From positions 319,901-383,900 of the forward strand of contig NMRB01000085.1 of assembly GCA_002633025.1 (NCBI GenBank): DNA of 64,000 nt, given 5' to 3'. Origin of the DNA: Notospermus geniculatus. Lineage: Eukaryota; Nemertea; Pilidiophora; Heteronemertea; Lineidae. The notes beneath the pieces were generated by a model. The model did not search any database, was not told where the DNA came from, and was given only the letters and a program-made list of their open reading frames with translations. Shown piece by piece: positions 21,876-46,112 of this stretch; positions within the stretch are counted from its first letter, which is position 1, and each line of letters opens with the position of its first letter. The position numbers were made by a program, and so were the translations under genes.

Positions 21876-24800
21876 TGGGGACCAACAATGAGGATTCTAA
21901 TGATATTTATTAACCTGTGAGATATCCATCCGGCGGCCAAGAGACCAAATTGTTGATGAGTACCTACACTTGATATCCTATACTATAGTCATGTACCATA
22001 AATTGCGGACCATGTTTACATGGCGTCAGTGACATCGCAATGCATCAGCATGTGTTGGATGCACTACGGCGTCACGTCACGTCGTCCGCAATTTTCGGTA
22101 CACATCTATAGTACCACCTACGTTTCAGATGATCTTTCTGAAGGAAAATATGTGGGGGGGGGGCTAGGAAAACCCATCGGATATCGCGTTTGAGGAAAGT
22201 GTTAATGGCCTTGGTGAACCCACACATTTCAATAGCAGATCAATGCACTGGCAATCTGATATCCCTTGTTGATCATTCACCGACTTCCGACGGGTTTTCC
22301 TAGACCGCCACACATATATGTATTTTGTAGCCACTGTATTGATACCATGTCTTTCACTCGGTGCTGCTCTTTGTTCAGGTTGTCATTGGATACTCATATA
22401 AACAGAAGATACTAGTATATGTGTATCTATCTAGTTTTGATGACAATGTACCGTAATATTTTGTAGGTCCTCTGTTTCAGTAATGATTTTTATAAGGAGA
22501 TAGTTTGAGCAATATTGCTTGCGACGATATTAACAAGTTTCGGTGCTGCTGAGGTAACTTGTTTGAGAATAATTCGATCGTCTGCTGACATATGCCTTGT
22601 GCATTTTATTATCAAGGTGCTGTAACATGTTGATCAGTCTCAAGTTTTAACTTATTCACCAAATGTGTATTTTTGCAATGTCATAATTTTCACTTGCCGA
22701 AAATATGTATCTATGCACTGAATATGTACTGTTTCTGCATGCAAATTATTGAATATGCATTGACCTATATCTGCAACAAAGTATAGACTATGTCAGGACA
22801 CTATTTTCCTCCTAACAATGACTGCTTGTGTAACCAAGTCAATTTTATTTGTACAGGGTTCCTCCAGGTCCTTTAAAACCATAAAAGTCCAAGAATATAA
22901 AATGCTTAAATTTAAGGCCTTGAAAGTCCATAAATATTGAGAAAATCCTATAAAGTCCACAAAAGTCCTTAAAAAATAAAATGTTCAGTCTTGAAAATTA
23001 AATTTCCGGTGTTTTTTACATTGTCTCGTTAATTTGTTTCCGTCACGAAAGAGTAAAAGTCAAACGCGGACGCCGGTGCACATGGCCCGGCTTCTGTGTA
23101 AGTCATTAAATTTTACATATTCGATACCATGAAAGTCCTCAAAAGGTCCATGAAATTTTACAGCTGTCTGGTGGAGGAACCCTGTTGTAGTGTCTTTTGA
23201 AATAGAGTGGGGGGGGGGGTAAAATTGAATGTGCAGTCTCAGGTGTATCTTTGTCCAGATTCCATTGGTGCTGTGGATAAAATTTACATTTTGTGGCTTT
23301 GTGGATAAAACTATCAATTTGCAGGACGGAATTTGTAGAGATACGTAATGTCAGTTGCATTTATGTGATTGAAATTTCGTGTAGCCTACATGTAGTCTGT
23401 CTCAATAGCAACACTTGTCAGGGAAATCAGTGTCTATCGAGAGCGTGCACGTGACATCACTGCGTCATGTGATCAGTCTAAATCCGCCATATTGGACGGC
23501 AAATGACGTCGTTGACCCACGTGGTGCACTTTGTCGTCGGCACAAGTGGAGTGTGTGTGTGTGTGACTTCAATTCATGACATGATCTACACATGCCACAC
23601 TTTGTCGTGGACATCAGCACGGAGGACCACCGGTCAAAAGTGACGTCAAAATGAGCCACTTCACGCTCTCTGTAGAATTAGAAGCCTATTGCTCACAATC
23701 ATGTTGAAAATAAATTGTCACATTGAACGGATAGTCATAACTGTACGGTATGGGATGTCTCGTCCAGCATTTCAATGGCAAATATCAAAATGCCCACTAT
23801 TTGATCGTTGAATGGTACCTATTATACAGGTAATGAATTTATTGAACTGGTATAAATATCAAATGTATATTGCAATGATTTTGATACTACTGAATAAATA
23901 CTGTTTTGTTTAACTTCGAATATTTTCTCTCATCAACACTTGTCATAGGAGGAAGTACAAGACTGCAGGACAGTGGCGACATGTGCCCCCCTTTTGCCGG
24001 CGGAGTGATGGTTTTTTTGTGCCTCAGATGCCTGGAAAGCGTATATTTGGTATCCCATTTTTGAAGATTTTCTGCAGGAGGCCCCCAGGCCCCTGCACAC
24101 ACCCTCTTTTCAGAAATCCTGGATCTGCTCTGGCAGGATATCATCCAACGAGCCAACTGTCCAGCTCTTCCACGATCTCGTAGATCATGGAAGACTGACA
24201 ATCGGCTCTTTGGATGACTGTAGACTACAGTTTGAGTACACCACCAATGTGTGTTCATTTCACTGGCAATCTGATGGACGACATGACCACGGAACATCAT
24301 CCATGCTTATCTTAGGACCCACAAAACTACCAGCAGCTAATAGGCTACCAGTGTAATATCCCGCTGCCTATCTACTTGCCTCTTCCATCTACTGGACAGT
24401 GAACTATTGAACCTGTCCATTACTTGATATATGATACTCATTCCGGAATTCTGTATGAAGAAGAAAGGCACAGAATCAGTTGGTAGCCGGACTTCCTACT
24501 CTGCATAGTAGCAGAATGCTCAAGTCAGTTGAGAGTCTTTTGTAAGGGAATCTTGCAGGGAATACGTCTTCCGAGAAGGACAATTTCTCAGTCACCAAGA
24601 TAATAGCAGCTATTTTCACGATTCAACTACAGTCTTGTGTACATCCTGAGAAACTACATGTACAGGGTAGGCCATTCCACCCCTCCAATGACAGAGACAA
24701 ATGCAAGAGAAGGCGCATTTGTGGATGAAACAAGAGGCCCACGGGCCTGGTGCTCAGCTGATATTATAGGCTGGGTTTGATATAAGGCATGTACATGATG

Positions 24801-25146
24801 TAAGGGGTTCCAGTGTTGGAGGATAGGTAGTGGTGATGTTGAATTTTATTCACCAAATGTGCATGGTTGGATAAAGTTTGCTAATTACAAAGAGGGATTA
24901 AAGATACATTTGAATATTTTGGAGAATATACTTCCTCTCTTATCTATTTTTGATATCAGCCATAGTCATTAAATCCTTCATCCATGGTGAGTTTTAAATA
25001 AAGCATACAAAGCATAATGTTAGAATCATGAGATTCTTACATTTTTTAGACCTGATGAAAAAATAGGAACTCGGAAAAGGCATTCAGTATCAGTATTGTT
25101 TTGGCGAATAATCTATTACGAGCGAATCTTACCATAGACGTGGGCA
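21876..25146. other. MTTP 3' flank, no further gene recognised
   Basis: No convincing coding exon. The interval includes an inverted repeat around 22150-22318 (CTAGGAAAACCCATCGG against CCGACGGGTTTTCCTAG), a hAT-like MITE at 22854-23184, G runs at 22154 and 23212, a short GT run at 23558, and a repeat start AACAAGAGGCCCACGGGCC near 24731. AATAAA-type poly(A) signals occur at about 22973, 23707 and 23892, but which one ends MTTP cannot be decided. Confidence 0.5.
22854..23184. mobile_element. hAT-like MITE, 5-bp duplication TTGTA
   Basis: 331 bp. Ends CAGGGTTCCTCCA and TGGAGGAACCCTG; direct repeats TTGTA at 22849-22853 and 23185-23189. The interior is rich in AAAGTCC and TAAAGTCC motifs. CAGGG ends fit the hAT superfamily, in which 8 bp is the common duplication length but 5-bp subgroups have been described. 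Confidence 0.75.
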
Positions 25147-25405
25147 GTTGAATAGAGGACTGTAAACTCTCGAGGAAACCGCCGATCACTACGAGAAGCT
25201 CCAACGAGGACGACGGCAAACCCGCGGCACCATCTCCAAACTTCACATCGACGAACTTGTTGGGACGGGTACCTCCTTCCTTCGAGGACGTGTCTGATCG
25301 TTGGACTCTTCTACAGGCTGATGAATCCTCGGGCCCAAGTCCGTGGCTATACCTTGCTTCTCACAAGGTCTCCTCAGTGACAATCAAGCACAGAGGGGCA
25401 AATTT
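25147..25405 (-). CDS. Possible exon beside the assembly gap, strand uncertain
   Basis: A GC-rich stretch, unlike the AT-rich surroundings, is open on both strands. On the minus strand it reads about 85 codons including GGTRPNKFVDVKFGDGAAGL and LELLVVIGGFLESLQSS, and ends at a good donor (ATG|GTAAGATTC). On the plus strand it is open from about 25155 into the gap and reads Ser/Pro-rich sequence including LLGRVPPSFEDVSDRWTLLQ. I recognise neither. The minus reading has the better splice site. Any continuation is hidden by the N run. Confidence 0.3.
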
Positions 25406-25427
25406 AATTAATATATTGTCAAGTTTA

Positions 25428-26073
25428 NNNNNNNNNNNNNNNNNNNNNNNNNNNNNNNNNNNNNNNNNNNNNNNNNNNNNNNNNNNNNNNNNNNNNNNNN
25501 NNNNNNNNNNNNNNNNNNNNNNNNNNNNNNNNNNNNNNNNNNNNNNNNNNNNNNNNNNNNNNNNNNNNNNNNNNNNNNNNNNNNNNNNNNNNNNNNNNNN
25601 NNNNNNNNNNNNNNNNNNNNNNNNNNNNNNNNNNNNNNNNNNNNNNNNNNNNNNNNNNNNNNNNNNNNNNNNNNNNNNNNNNNNNNNNNNNNNNNNNNNN
25701 NNNNNNNNNNNNNNNNNNNNNNNNNNNNNNNNNNNNNNNNNNNNNNNNNNNNNNNNNNNNNNNNNNNNNNNNNNNNNNNNNNNNNNNNNNNNNNNNNNNN
25801 NNNNNNNNNNNNNNNNNNNNNNNNNNNNNNNNNNNNNNNNNNNNNNNNNNNNNNNNNNNNNNNNNNNNNNNNNNNNNNNNNNNNNNNNNNNNNNNNNNNN
25901 NNNNNNNNNNNNNNNNNNNNNNNNNNNNNNNNNNNNNNNNNNNNNNNNNNNNNNNNNNNNNNNNNNNNNNNNNNNNNNNNNNNNNNNNNNNNNNNNNNNN
26001 NNNNNNNNNNNNNNNNNNNNNNNNNNNNNNNNNNNNNNNNNNNNNNNNNNNNNNNNNNNNNNNNNNNNNNNNN
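25428..26073. other. Assembly gap (N run)
   Basis: 646 consecutive N. The reading frame that runs through it on the plus strand is only an artefact of unknown bases. Confidence 0.99.
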
Positions 26074-27855
26074 AGTCTTTTCTAGAGTTTCAGATTGTAA
26101 AGTTCCACTTGAAAAAGACCCCGGTTGGGGTCGAAAATTCGTGAATTCTGGAGATTGACTTCTTGCTTATTATCATTTTGTGTGTCAATTTTGTGCTTTT
26201 CTGTATCTTGGATCCACATTATATGGATACTGTTATAGCACAATTTGAAAGTCCCACATTTTTTTAAAAGATAATGATGGAACCGGAAGTAGTTAGAGGA
26301 GGAGAACAGTGAGACAGCCATTTTGATAAGCCACGAGGGCAGATTTTGTAGCTGAGAGAGGTAGAATAAATCCATCAGCATCTTATAATGAAAGCACGAG
26401 TTTGTCAATCAAGACCCCCCTTTCTCCAAGATCCCGTGGACTCGAACGTAACATGGTGGAGAACCCGGGTATAATTCTGAAATATACTGCAAAAATCCTT
26501 GGTTTCAACCAAAGTTTCAAATGACAGATATTTTTTATTCTGGTGGTGGAGTTTTGACAAGGTGCAGAAGTAACAGAATTTTAAAGAAAAAATGACCTGA
26601 ACTGGTCGAATGTCCACACTGACATGAACCAATACCATGCATGCAAAGAATTACCGTATTTGCAGCCCATAAAATGGCAAAATCACCAAAAAATTATCAC
26701 CAAGACTTGTTAAGAAATTGCACCATTATTGATTATGCATAGATTAAAATAATTCGACTAATTACAGGGTGTCCCCGATACGGGATGCCTGAACAAATAC
26801 TGATGATTGTCAATGCAATAAGTTGGCTATTTCAACGATGCCTAACTGCACTTCTAATTAATACTGCTAATTATGTACATATACAAAATCAAACTATACT
26901 GTTTAAAATCACTGAAATCCTATCCAAGAGAAAGTAAAGGGAATTCAACTGATACACATACCAGTACTAGGCCTACTTGAACTCAGTTCATGACAAATGA
27001 CGCATATGTTTCCTTTGAACTTTCAGAGATATGTGGATCCAAGCCAGGCACTAAGCTATGGGATATGTTACGATGATATTGAGATTCAGATTCGTTTAAC
27101 ACAGGTTGCCTTTTGTTTTGTGGACTGTAATGATTTGTTTGTAAATAGAAATGATCGGTTTCCCTCTCTGATTATAATAACCAAATCTTCATATCTTATC
27201 GGCATAAAATATACCAGATGATTAAAAACAGATATCTATCTACATCTAAACCAAAAATACTTACAACTTGGCCAAGAAAACGTGTACAACTTCAGAACAA
27301 GGCAGAATTACAATATGCACATCCCTAACTCTATATCGTATATAAATCTATAATTACCACATTAAGCCAACTTCACCCGGGAATCTTCTGGTACTTCAAC
27401 TGCTATAACGCAAGGTCAAATGTTTATCAGGGTGACCTTATATGTTGGCAAAATGTCCTCGAAATAAAATCTAACACATACCAAGTAATATATACATAAG
27501 ATTTCCAAAGTCAAATCTTGCATCATCAAATCACAAATTTTAAAACCAAAGTTGAATGTTTCTTTACATTGCATTACGTAAACTAATTCTGTATGAAAGG
27601 GCAAATGTGAATATTAAAGTTAAAATGCAAAATACCAAGTCATATGTGAACAAGCCACCGATAGATGCTTAGTGTACTTCTTAAAAGGTTCATATCATAC
27701 TATACATATCATCTTGACAACCCTTCTGCAACTACAGCAACAACAAAGCTTTCGGTTAAAAAGTGTTCCACCAGGGAAACAGTGACCCAAGGATGATATA
27801 ATTACTGATTACATCTTGCTTGTAAGCAATTTTTAAAGGACTGGTGTACTTTTAA

Positions 27856-28046
27856 CCGTTAGAGCGCCGTTACCGAGTATCCTCGGAACAACAATTCTCT
27901 TTTTAGGACCGTTACCGAGTATACTTGCTAAAGGTCCTAAAATTCAAATTTCAAAACACATGCATTTTGGCAATTGTGTTTTTTTCTCGAAAAAAAACCC
28001 CGGTCACAGGGGAAGGAAAAGTTGAAAAAACCTGGCGCTCTAAGGG
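27856..28046. mobile_element. TTAA-flanked MITE, family 1 (copy 2)
   Basis: TTAA at 27852-27855 and 28047-28050; ends CCGTTAGAGCGCC and GGCGCTCTAAGGG. It is the reverse-oriented relative of 10122-10329, sharing GTTACCGAGTATAC, AACAACAATTCTCTTTTTAG and AAAACACATGCATTTT in matching order. Confidence 0.75.
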
Positions 28047-28734
28047 TTAAAATAACAGGAATTTCAACAGCGTCAACACTTCTAGGCTACAGTCTGATAC
28101 TTAAATCCAGGCAAACCTTTCCTTCCATGCTTTACTCTCTCAAAATTATCTAACTCGTGGGGCTAGTCCAATATATACAGGTTATGATCAAGCTGTATAA
28201 TACGAAGGAATCTCTTTATAATATCGGATAAATCCAGGCAAAATTGTGCCACCAGTCAAGCAAAACTTCCTCATAAGTGATTCAGTTAATTCTATAAAGG
28301 CACACATAAATGACATTTAAATAACAAGCTCCTACATGTATCTGCGTTCACTGTTTCAGTCATAAGCACCCTTGCACTTACATGTATAGTCATCGCCATC
28401 ACCGAACAGAGGCATGATATTGCTAATGGAGTGTGTTTGTTTGGTGCAAGAGCTAAATGACATCCTGGATTTAATGTCATTTACGTGCAACTTTAAATCA
28501 TGGTGCTAAAATACAAGACAAGAGACAAACTTAACATCTTAGTTCAATTATATACTAAACAGAATCCTGCTGTCTGTCTTTGAAAGGAATGAATTGTGTA
28601 ATGAAGGAATCAGAAGAGGTGATAATGACTTCCTGCTGGGAGAGTGGAAGGAGAGTTATTCAGAAAAACAAGGATTTTTCGCAATTAATTCTTTTATTTC
28701 TCGCAGTCTGAATTCCATTGCCCTGCTCAGTTCA

Positions 28735-29058
28735 AGACCAGCAATACACCGATTTCACATCTCGCACGATTGCAGCACCCCTGGTAGAATTTCTGACAGC
28801 CACTTCTGTTTTCAACCTGACTCCCAGGAGCACGGGAAAAAATTTCCTTGGTTGAGGTAGAATTGCGCATATTGGTCCCCAATGCCACCACCAGGGGATG
28901 AATCCCTGGCAGTGGTATCGGGAACCAACACATGTTTTTCATCCTCGATCTAGGAAATATTTGCCTTACTCCTGATAGTGAGGTTGAAAACGGAAGTGGC
29001 CATCAGAAATTCTACTAGGGGCGCTGCGATCCTGCAAAATGTGAAATCGGTGAATTCA
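28735..29058. repeat. Inverted repeat with about 85-bp arms
   Basis: The left arm contains CACCGATTTCACAT, GGTAGAATTTCTGACAGCC and GTTTTCAACCTGACT; the right arm carries the complements ATGTGAAATCGGTG, GGCCATCAGAAATTCTACTA and AGTGAGGTTGAAAAC. The arms are about 85-90 percent alike by eye, separated by about 140 bp. Probably a MITE; target duplication not resolved. Confidence 0.55.
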
Positions 29059-30142
29059 AGGCCAAAGTCACCTTCAGTATATAGCCTACTGTACCCAACA
29101 GCACACCTTCATATCGCTTTATTTGCATTTTATATTCCACAGATAGAAGGTTATCGAATCTGGTGGTCAGCTATCTCCAGGTTCAGCTGAAGCAACACAT
29201 TTTCAACTTCATCAGACTGACAAGCTGAAGAGGTCTAGGCAACCATCAAGCCAGAAGTGAAATGAGAAAAAAAATTACCCACGTAATCATCTTTTTCAAT
29301 GCGGCATAGTTCCATAGTATAAACAAACATGCGGTGCTCTGCAATTCTGAGTAAGATTTATGATAAGTTTAATGCTTTACTGAGCTGCATACCTGGCAAA
29401 TTACGTTAACTTACTGCGAAGTACATTAAGTACTGTAGTTTGGCCTCTCTGAGAAATGGCGTGCATGTACAACTGATGAAGTACACCTTCCTTCTTGTTT
29501 ACAGTGAACCAGTGCCAGATATCACCCCTTTTCTATCAGTGTAACTCTTTCAACAGTCTCTGAAGACATCATCTTTTCCACAGTCTTCGGCAACAGAAAT
29601 GTATATTACAAAGGTGTGAACTGCTGAAATAGCCTTTTAACTTCTTTCCACTCTCCCAAGAATATAGGCCTACTTGCCTGCCAGCATGGCATGCCATGCT
29701 TGGCATATACATCCGTTTAGATGCAGCTCTTCACTGATATGTTGTTAGACGGAGAAAGGAGCAGTAACATCATGCAGTGCGCCATACTATAAACCATCTT
29801 TCTCAAGTAAAATCACAAAAGAGTTGCAAATAAACCATTTTTTATCTTGAAGTTCAGCTCATTTCTGATTTGGGGACGCAATTATATACAGAGCCAAGGT
29901 AGGACAGATAGAAAGGGGGAAACTAGAATTTCTGTTCATTTGAACATTTTCATTTTCAATGTTCATTTGAACATTTTTCTTCATGATAATATCTCCCATT
30001 ACCGGTACTGAAAATTCACATCCACGTACAAATTTTTGATAACCATGTTGGGAAAGAAATCAACAGAAGCACATAGGCCTATACATGTATTTTTTTTGTA
30101 CAAATGGTTGAGTTCAAGTAAAACACAATGCATGCTGGTTTA

Positions 30143-30463
30143 GGCCAAAAAAAATAAAGTATTTGTTTCTTGTCCACGCCCGCGTCATTCCCAGACCCTC
30201 CGCATCGAAAATTTTTTTTTCACCAATTTCAAATTTTCCCACTTTGCTTACGCAGCGCCTTCTATACAATGCAAAGAAATGCTTCATCATTTTTCATGAA
30301 ATATGTGCTTTAAACATGTAGAGAGATAGTTTGCTGGTGGTATTTCACCCATCCATGAAGAAAACGGAAAAAAATTATTTGAAAATAAAAAAAAATTCGC
30401 ATGCCCGCATCAATTTTCGCTGAGTTGCTGGACAAGAAACAGACAATATTTTTTTTTTTGGCC
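30143..30463. mobile_element. Harbinger-like MITE, TTA duplication
   Basis: 321 bp. Ends GGCCAAAAAAAATAAAGTAT and, at the right, AATATTTTTTTTTTTGGCC, with the pairing continuing through TTGTTTCTTGTCCA / TGGACAAGAAACA. TTA at 30140-30142 and 30464-30466. Confidence 0.7.
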
Positions 30464-30649
30464 TTACATGCCAGTTTTCTTTCCATTGCTCTATGAGGTC
30501 AAGAAGCTTCTGCAACTGTAAACTGGTCATGAATCCTTGGAGGTATTTGTAATGATTGCTAAGAAAGCTTGGGATGACATTTCTGGGTCAAAGAACTTCT
30601 AAACAAAAAGAATGAAGTGTATTGTGTACGCAGTTGTTGGCAAACTATC

Positions 30650-30964
30650 GCTGAATCGGTTAATGTCGTCCTGGGTACACCTCATTAATACCCAGGGTAA
30701 TCCTGGGTAATCCTTTTTGTTACCCAGGATCGTCCTGGGTACAAATAAGGTACTTTAACATTACCCAGTTTTAAAATCCGTGCCATTTTCCACCTGCCCA
30801 CGTACCACAACCTCGGGCGCAGGTGGAAAATGGCACGGATTTCAAACTGGGTAATGTTAAGGTACCTTATTTATACCCAGGATCGTCCTGGGTAACAAAA
30901 AGGATTACCCTGAATACCCAGGGTAATAATGAGGTGTACCCAGGACGACATTAACCGATTCAGC
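30650..30964. mobile_element. Near-perfect foldback element, 9-bp duplication
   Basis: Almost all of the 315 bp pairs with itself: left GCTGAATCGGTTAATGTCGT, right ACGACATTAACCGATTCAGC, and inner AGGTGGAAAATGGCACGGAT against its complement. Exact direct repeats CAAACTATC at 30641-30649 and 30965-30973. ACCCAGGAT-type motifs recur. A related end is at 50586-50706. The 9-bp duplication again suggests a MULE-type transposase. Confidence 0.8.
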
Positions 30965-33586
30965 CAAACTATCATAAACAGGATGAGAAAGGAAAGCCAC
31001 TACTGGAACAAAGTAGGCCTAGTAGTCATAATTATTTTTATCATTTTTGCATAACCATTGGAATTGGTCATCGGAAAAGGAAGGAATGATGAAGGAATGT
31101 TCAGAAACAAAAAGCTGAAACAAATTATTACAGTCTCATCAGCTTGGGCAGGCAGGGTTTATTCCTAACTTTATTTCAATGAGCTGAACTTCAGACTGCA
31201 CAACCTGAAGGAGTCACCATCTAGGGATGCACTAACCTGAGGACCCTCTCAAAATGCTGTAATTTTCAATCTTAATTTTGCCAACATTTACATGTACATC
31301 ACAAAAATACAGAATTCTCCACTTTAGATCAGGACATTTCACTTTTTTGTTATACATGTAGCAGGGAAATTCACTAAACTGGTAGTGCATGGTTTTTCTG
31401 TAAGAGCACCAGGTCAAATTTTTCTTCTGACCACCTCAAAACTGAAATAGGACTAAACTGTGACAATAAAATATGGTTTTAGGTACCAGGTCAAGTGGCA
31501 GAGAATGCTGAAAATGGTGCACCATCATCATTTTGTAGAGAAATCATTATTCTAATGGAAAAAAAGGTGAAACAGCTTGGCTTCCTTCAGGTTGTGCAGT
31601 CATCTACCACAAATAACCTCTTCTAGGAAACATTATGATAATATCCAGATAAAATAAATGAATTCTGTCTGCTCTGATAAGTGCAACACCCCAAATATAC
31701 ACACACAAATCGTAATCTTTCAGACTGATTCTTGGTCACAATATACCTTAAACCTGCAAAATTTACAGACTGTCATCCGAGCTAAAAAAAATATTGGTCG
31801 TTACATTCTCGAAAAAGGGAAATCACTAAGAGTTGAGTGAACATGCTGGTCCTTTTTTAGTACTGACATTATAGTATATCCTAGGCTTTCCCCGTCACAG
31901 GCATGATATATGCAGTCCTGTTCAGTCATGGTCTAAGAACTCTACCTGTATTTCTCACTAAAAAAACCTTGACCAAATCCAAAGAGATACAAATACACAC
32001 AAGTTAGTATTGGAGAATACTACAAAACATTACAATTCCATCAATCTGATCTTTCAAGCGAAAAAAGTGTTGAATCCCAACGGATCAGTTGTGATGCTAA
32101 AATCAAAATCTAACAATAATACTGGTATTCTACAAATCAAAATTTGCAACAAAATTACAGAATTATAGTATAGTTGAACATTGATAAAATCATGGTGAAC
32201 TAGAGTGCAAAATGTCTTTAGGAGGATTTTCCATATATTTTTTACAGCCTACCTTTTTTCACACACCCATAGTAATACCGGTTCTGTAGGCTACATGTAT
32301 ATGGCAAAACTAGGGTGTATCAGGCTAAACCTAACGTACCTGCAAATTTGTCTGAACTATGATTTAGAGAAATCTGATTTTATGGTCTGAAAGAGTTGTT
32401 TAAAGCTTCAGGTTTTCTGAAAATTATCAAGATCTACATGTATATTCTGCATACCGGTACATTGTAAAGGCAACTGGCAGTGTGATAAATTACCATCCAC
32501 TCCTGCCCTGAGCAACTGACATCATTCATTATCATTTCCCAAACATTCAAGCTGAAATACACCAAAGGAACAAATCTCTGGCAAGACAACAATCACAGAC
32601 ACAGACACCTCCACACATCACCAAATTCTTTTTTGTCTGAGGAACTTTCTGACCTACAGATGTCGATGCTGTGAACTGGCCTACTTAGAATGTTGCCAGG
32701 CATCTACTGAAATTGTGTCTTCAACATATGTTGACTGTAAGCATGGCCTAAAATGGTAAATTTTGGCCTATGTTCAAAAAGGATGGGCTTAGTTGACAAG
32801 ATAATAAAGTATCACACTGAAGAGTGTTTCCATATTTCACTTCCTTCCATTCCCCTCAGAAATCTTGACCTTTCCCAAGTAGGCCTAACGTAAACTGGCC
32901 TTTTAGGTTTGCAGACTAAGGAGTTTATCAGGGTCTAGTGACTGATATCAAGATGACCTGACTTCTTTACAGCACCATATTATTGCAAGAAATGTCTCCT
33001 TTATGCCAAATTTTTCAAGTCCAATTTGACATGTGGGTAACAAGAACTTGCAGCACCAAATATCAGTAATTGAGATGAAATTGACAGAGGACAGTGTGAT
33101 TTTCTACATGTGCATCAAAGATACTAACGCTAACACTCGAAGTGCTGATAATCTAAACTGCTAACATTCTATTAAATGCTACTCTATTTACAGACAAAGA
33201 ACATGAAAACAGGCCAAAAGACTTCCAGAAATTATTCCTACATGCCATGCATGTAGGTACCGGTTTTTGGGAATATTCAGGTAAAGCAGTTGTCTGAGAC
33301 ACTTCATAATCCCCAGTCGCTTGCCTTGGGCATGATGATGCTTCAGTAAAACAAACTATTGCTTGGTGAGCAATACATCTGATGCACTATCTACACATCT
33401 CCACAGCGCAACCAAGAGAGCATAATTTGTTTGCTGAGAAAACATGTTGTAGTTGAATCCTAGAAGTTGATACCTATTTTCTAACTGCATGTATTCTCCA
33501 GGAACTGTACCAAGCAAGGAGCTCATGCACGGGGCTGAATTTAAATGCATCAAGCCCTACTGATTTCTTCATTTTGAAGTCATTTA

Positions 33587-34023
33587 CAGGGTTCGTCCCT
33601 GAGCCAGGAAAAAAAGTATGACTTTTTAATGTCTTTTGTATGATGTTCCAGCTTTACTTTATGACCATTTGGTCCCCAATAAATGTAAAAATTGTTGAAT
33701 TCTCAGCGTTTGTTTCATAAATCCTGGATGTCATTGTTTAGCAGGGCCGTAGGAATGTCCTGGAGGTTGGATTTGATAAAATAGCGGGCTGTAGCCGTGT
33801 AGTCCCTAGCAGCAGCGAGCACCGAAGGCACGAGCCGAAATATTGGGGGGCCCGGGGGCCTCCCCAGGGAAAATTTTAGAAAATAAGAGTGATTTTACAC
33901 CATTTGAGAATATTTTATGACTTTTAATGACTTTTTACCCCATTTCACAAAATTTTATGACTTTCTTAGGCCTTATTTTCAGACTTTCATATTTTATGAC
34001 TTTTTTATGGGGGAAGAACCCTG
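33587..34023. mobile_element. hAT-like MITE, 5-bp duplication ATTTA
   Basis: 437 bp. Ends CAGGGTTCGTCCC and GGGGGAAGAACCCTG; ATTTA at 33582-33586 and 34024-34028. The interior has TTATGACTTTT repeats on both sides and a central GC-rich part (GGGGGGCCCGGGGGCCTCCC), possibly a further insertion. Confidence 0.75.
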
Positions 34024-35208
34024 ATTTAACTTGGAAATTTTGGAGAACCGGATGCTTGCAGTCACAGAAAAAAGTTTCAGAGTAAAACAGCTCCTGGTTA
34101 ATTTCATGGGATTCTGAGTTTTCTTTGCATAGCATCATAACCCATCTCTTCTATTTTAAGGCAATCTTTATTTTAATTTTCAATGTTATTTGTATTGCAC
34201 CTAAAACTACACACTACAGATGATACATCGCAAGCAAAAAGACATCAAGACTTGTTGCCAGGTATGAATGAGTTAAGATAAGGAATATCACTGTTATGTA
34301 TTGCACTATTCTGGCCTACCTGGCTCAGTGGATCAACTCTAGTGCAGTCCACTGTACCAACTAATTGTAGCACATATGTTGCCCTCATCAAACCTTTGAA
34401 AAGCTAGCTGACAAGACCTGATATGGCTGGAAAGTGCAAAGATATCTGAGGGGGAGGAAGGGAAGAGCAATAACAATATGTGGAAATATTGCCTATTGGG
34501 TAGGCCTAATGGGTTACGGGCTGGCTTCCCTTTGCAGGGCAGATCTGACAAAAGTGATCAAATGGGCCTGCATTTTTTTAGACTTCAAGTCACCCTCCAA
34601 AATCTGTCCAGTAGAAGCTCAGGTTTGTTTTCACAATAAAGATAGGCGCTACATGTAGTACCGGTACTCTCAATTGTCAAGATGTGGAGGAAATTTATGT
34701 CTGGCATGCCATCATATAGATGAGTTTCACCATTTAGAAGCCATCTTGGCAATATGAGGTCATCACCATGGGGATTTCCCCCACTGGGGATGGGAGAACC
34801 AATCATCTGTCACTCTGAGAAAATTGCCATGGTGATGACCTAATTTTGGCAAGGTGGCATGGTGATGACCTAAATTTGAAAAGGTGGCTGCTAAAAACGA
34901 AACTCATCTATAACGAAGTTCTAAGAATATCCCAAGAATATCCCGTCAGGAACCTCACTAGCCCCAGTCTTCACATGACCACAAGATGTTCAGAAAACAA
35001 ACCATGCAGGTTCAATGTAAATGATATAAATTGAATTCACACAAACAGTTAGACCCATTCAACAGCAGAGGATATAAACAGAGACTGTTCATGACCACTC
35101 TGCCACGCTATCTTCACCGGGAGGAAAACTTCAACATACACGCACAGGCCTAAAAGAAATGTGAACCCAATTAAATGATATCAAATACAAATTGGACCTA
35201 ATTAATCA

Positions 35209-46112
<10,904 letters not shown>

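Larger units (their letters stand above)
26074..35208. other. Gene-poor interval with scattered transposons
   Basis: About 9 kb of AT-rich sequence in which no exon is recognisable on either strand; ORFs reach only about 110 codons and show no domain. Well-delimited elements inside it are listed separately (27856, 28735, 30143, 30650, 33587). Part of it could be 3' UTR of the ZCCHC24-like gene, which ends at 35727 on the minus strand, but no poly(A) site could be fixed. Confidence 0.5.

Noticed and set aside
25257-26144. Long plus-strand ORF of 295 codons
   Set aside because: Most of it is the N run; only the first 57 codons are real sequence, so it cannot be taken as a protein.
28594-28860. 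88-codon plus ORF
   Set aside because: Overlaps the left arm of an inverted repeat (28735-29058); no family recognised.
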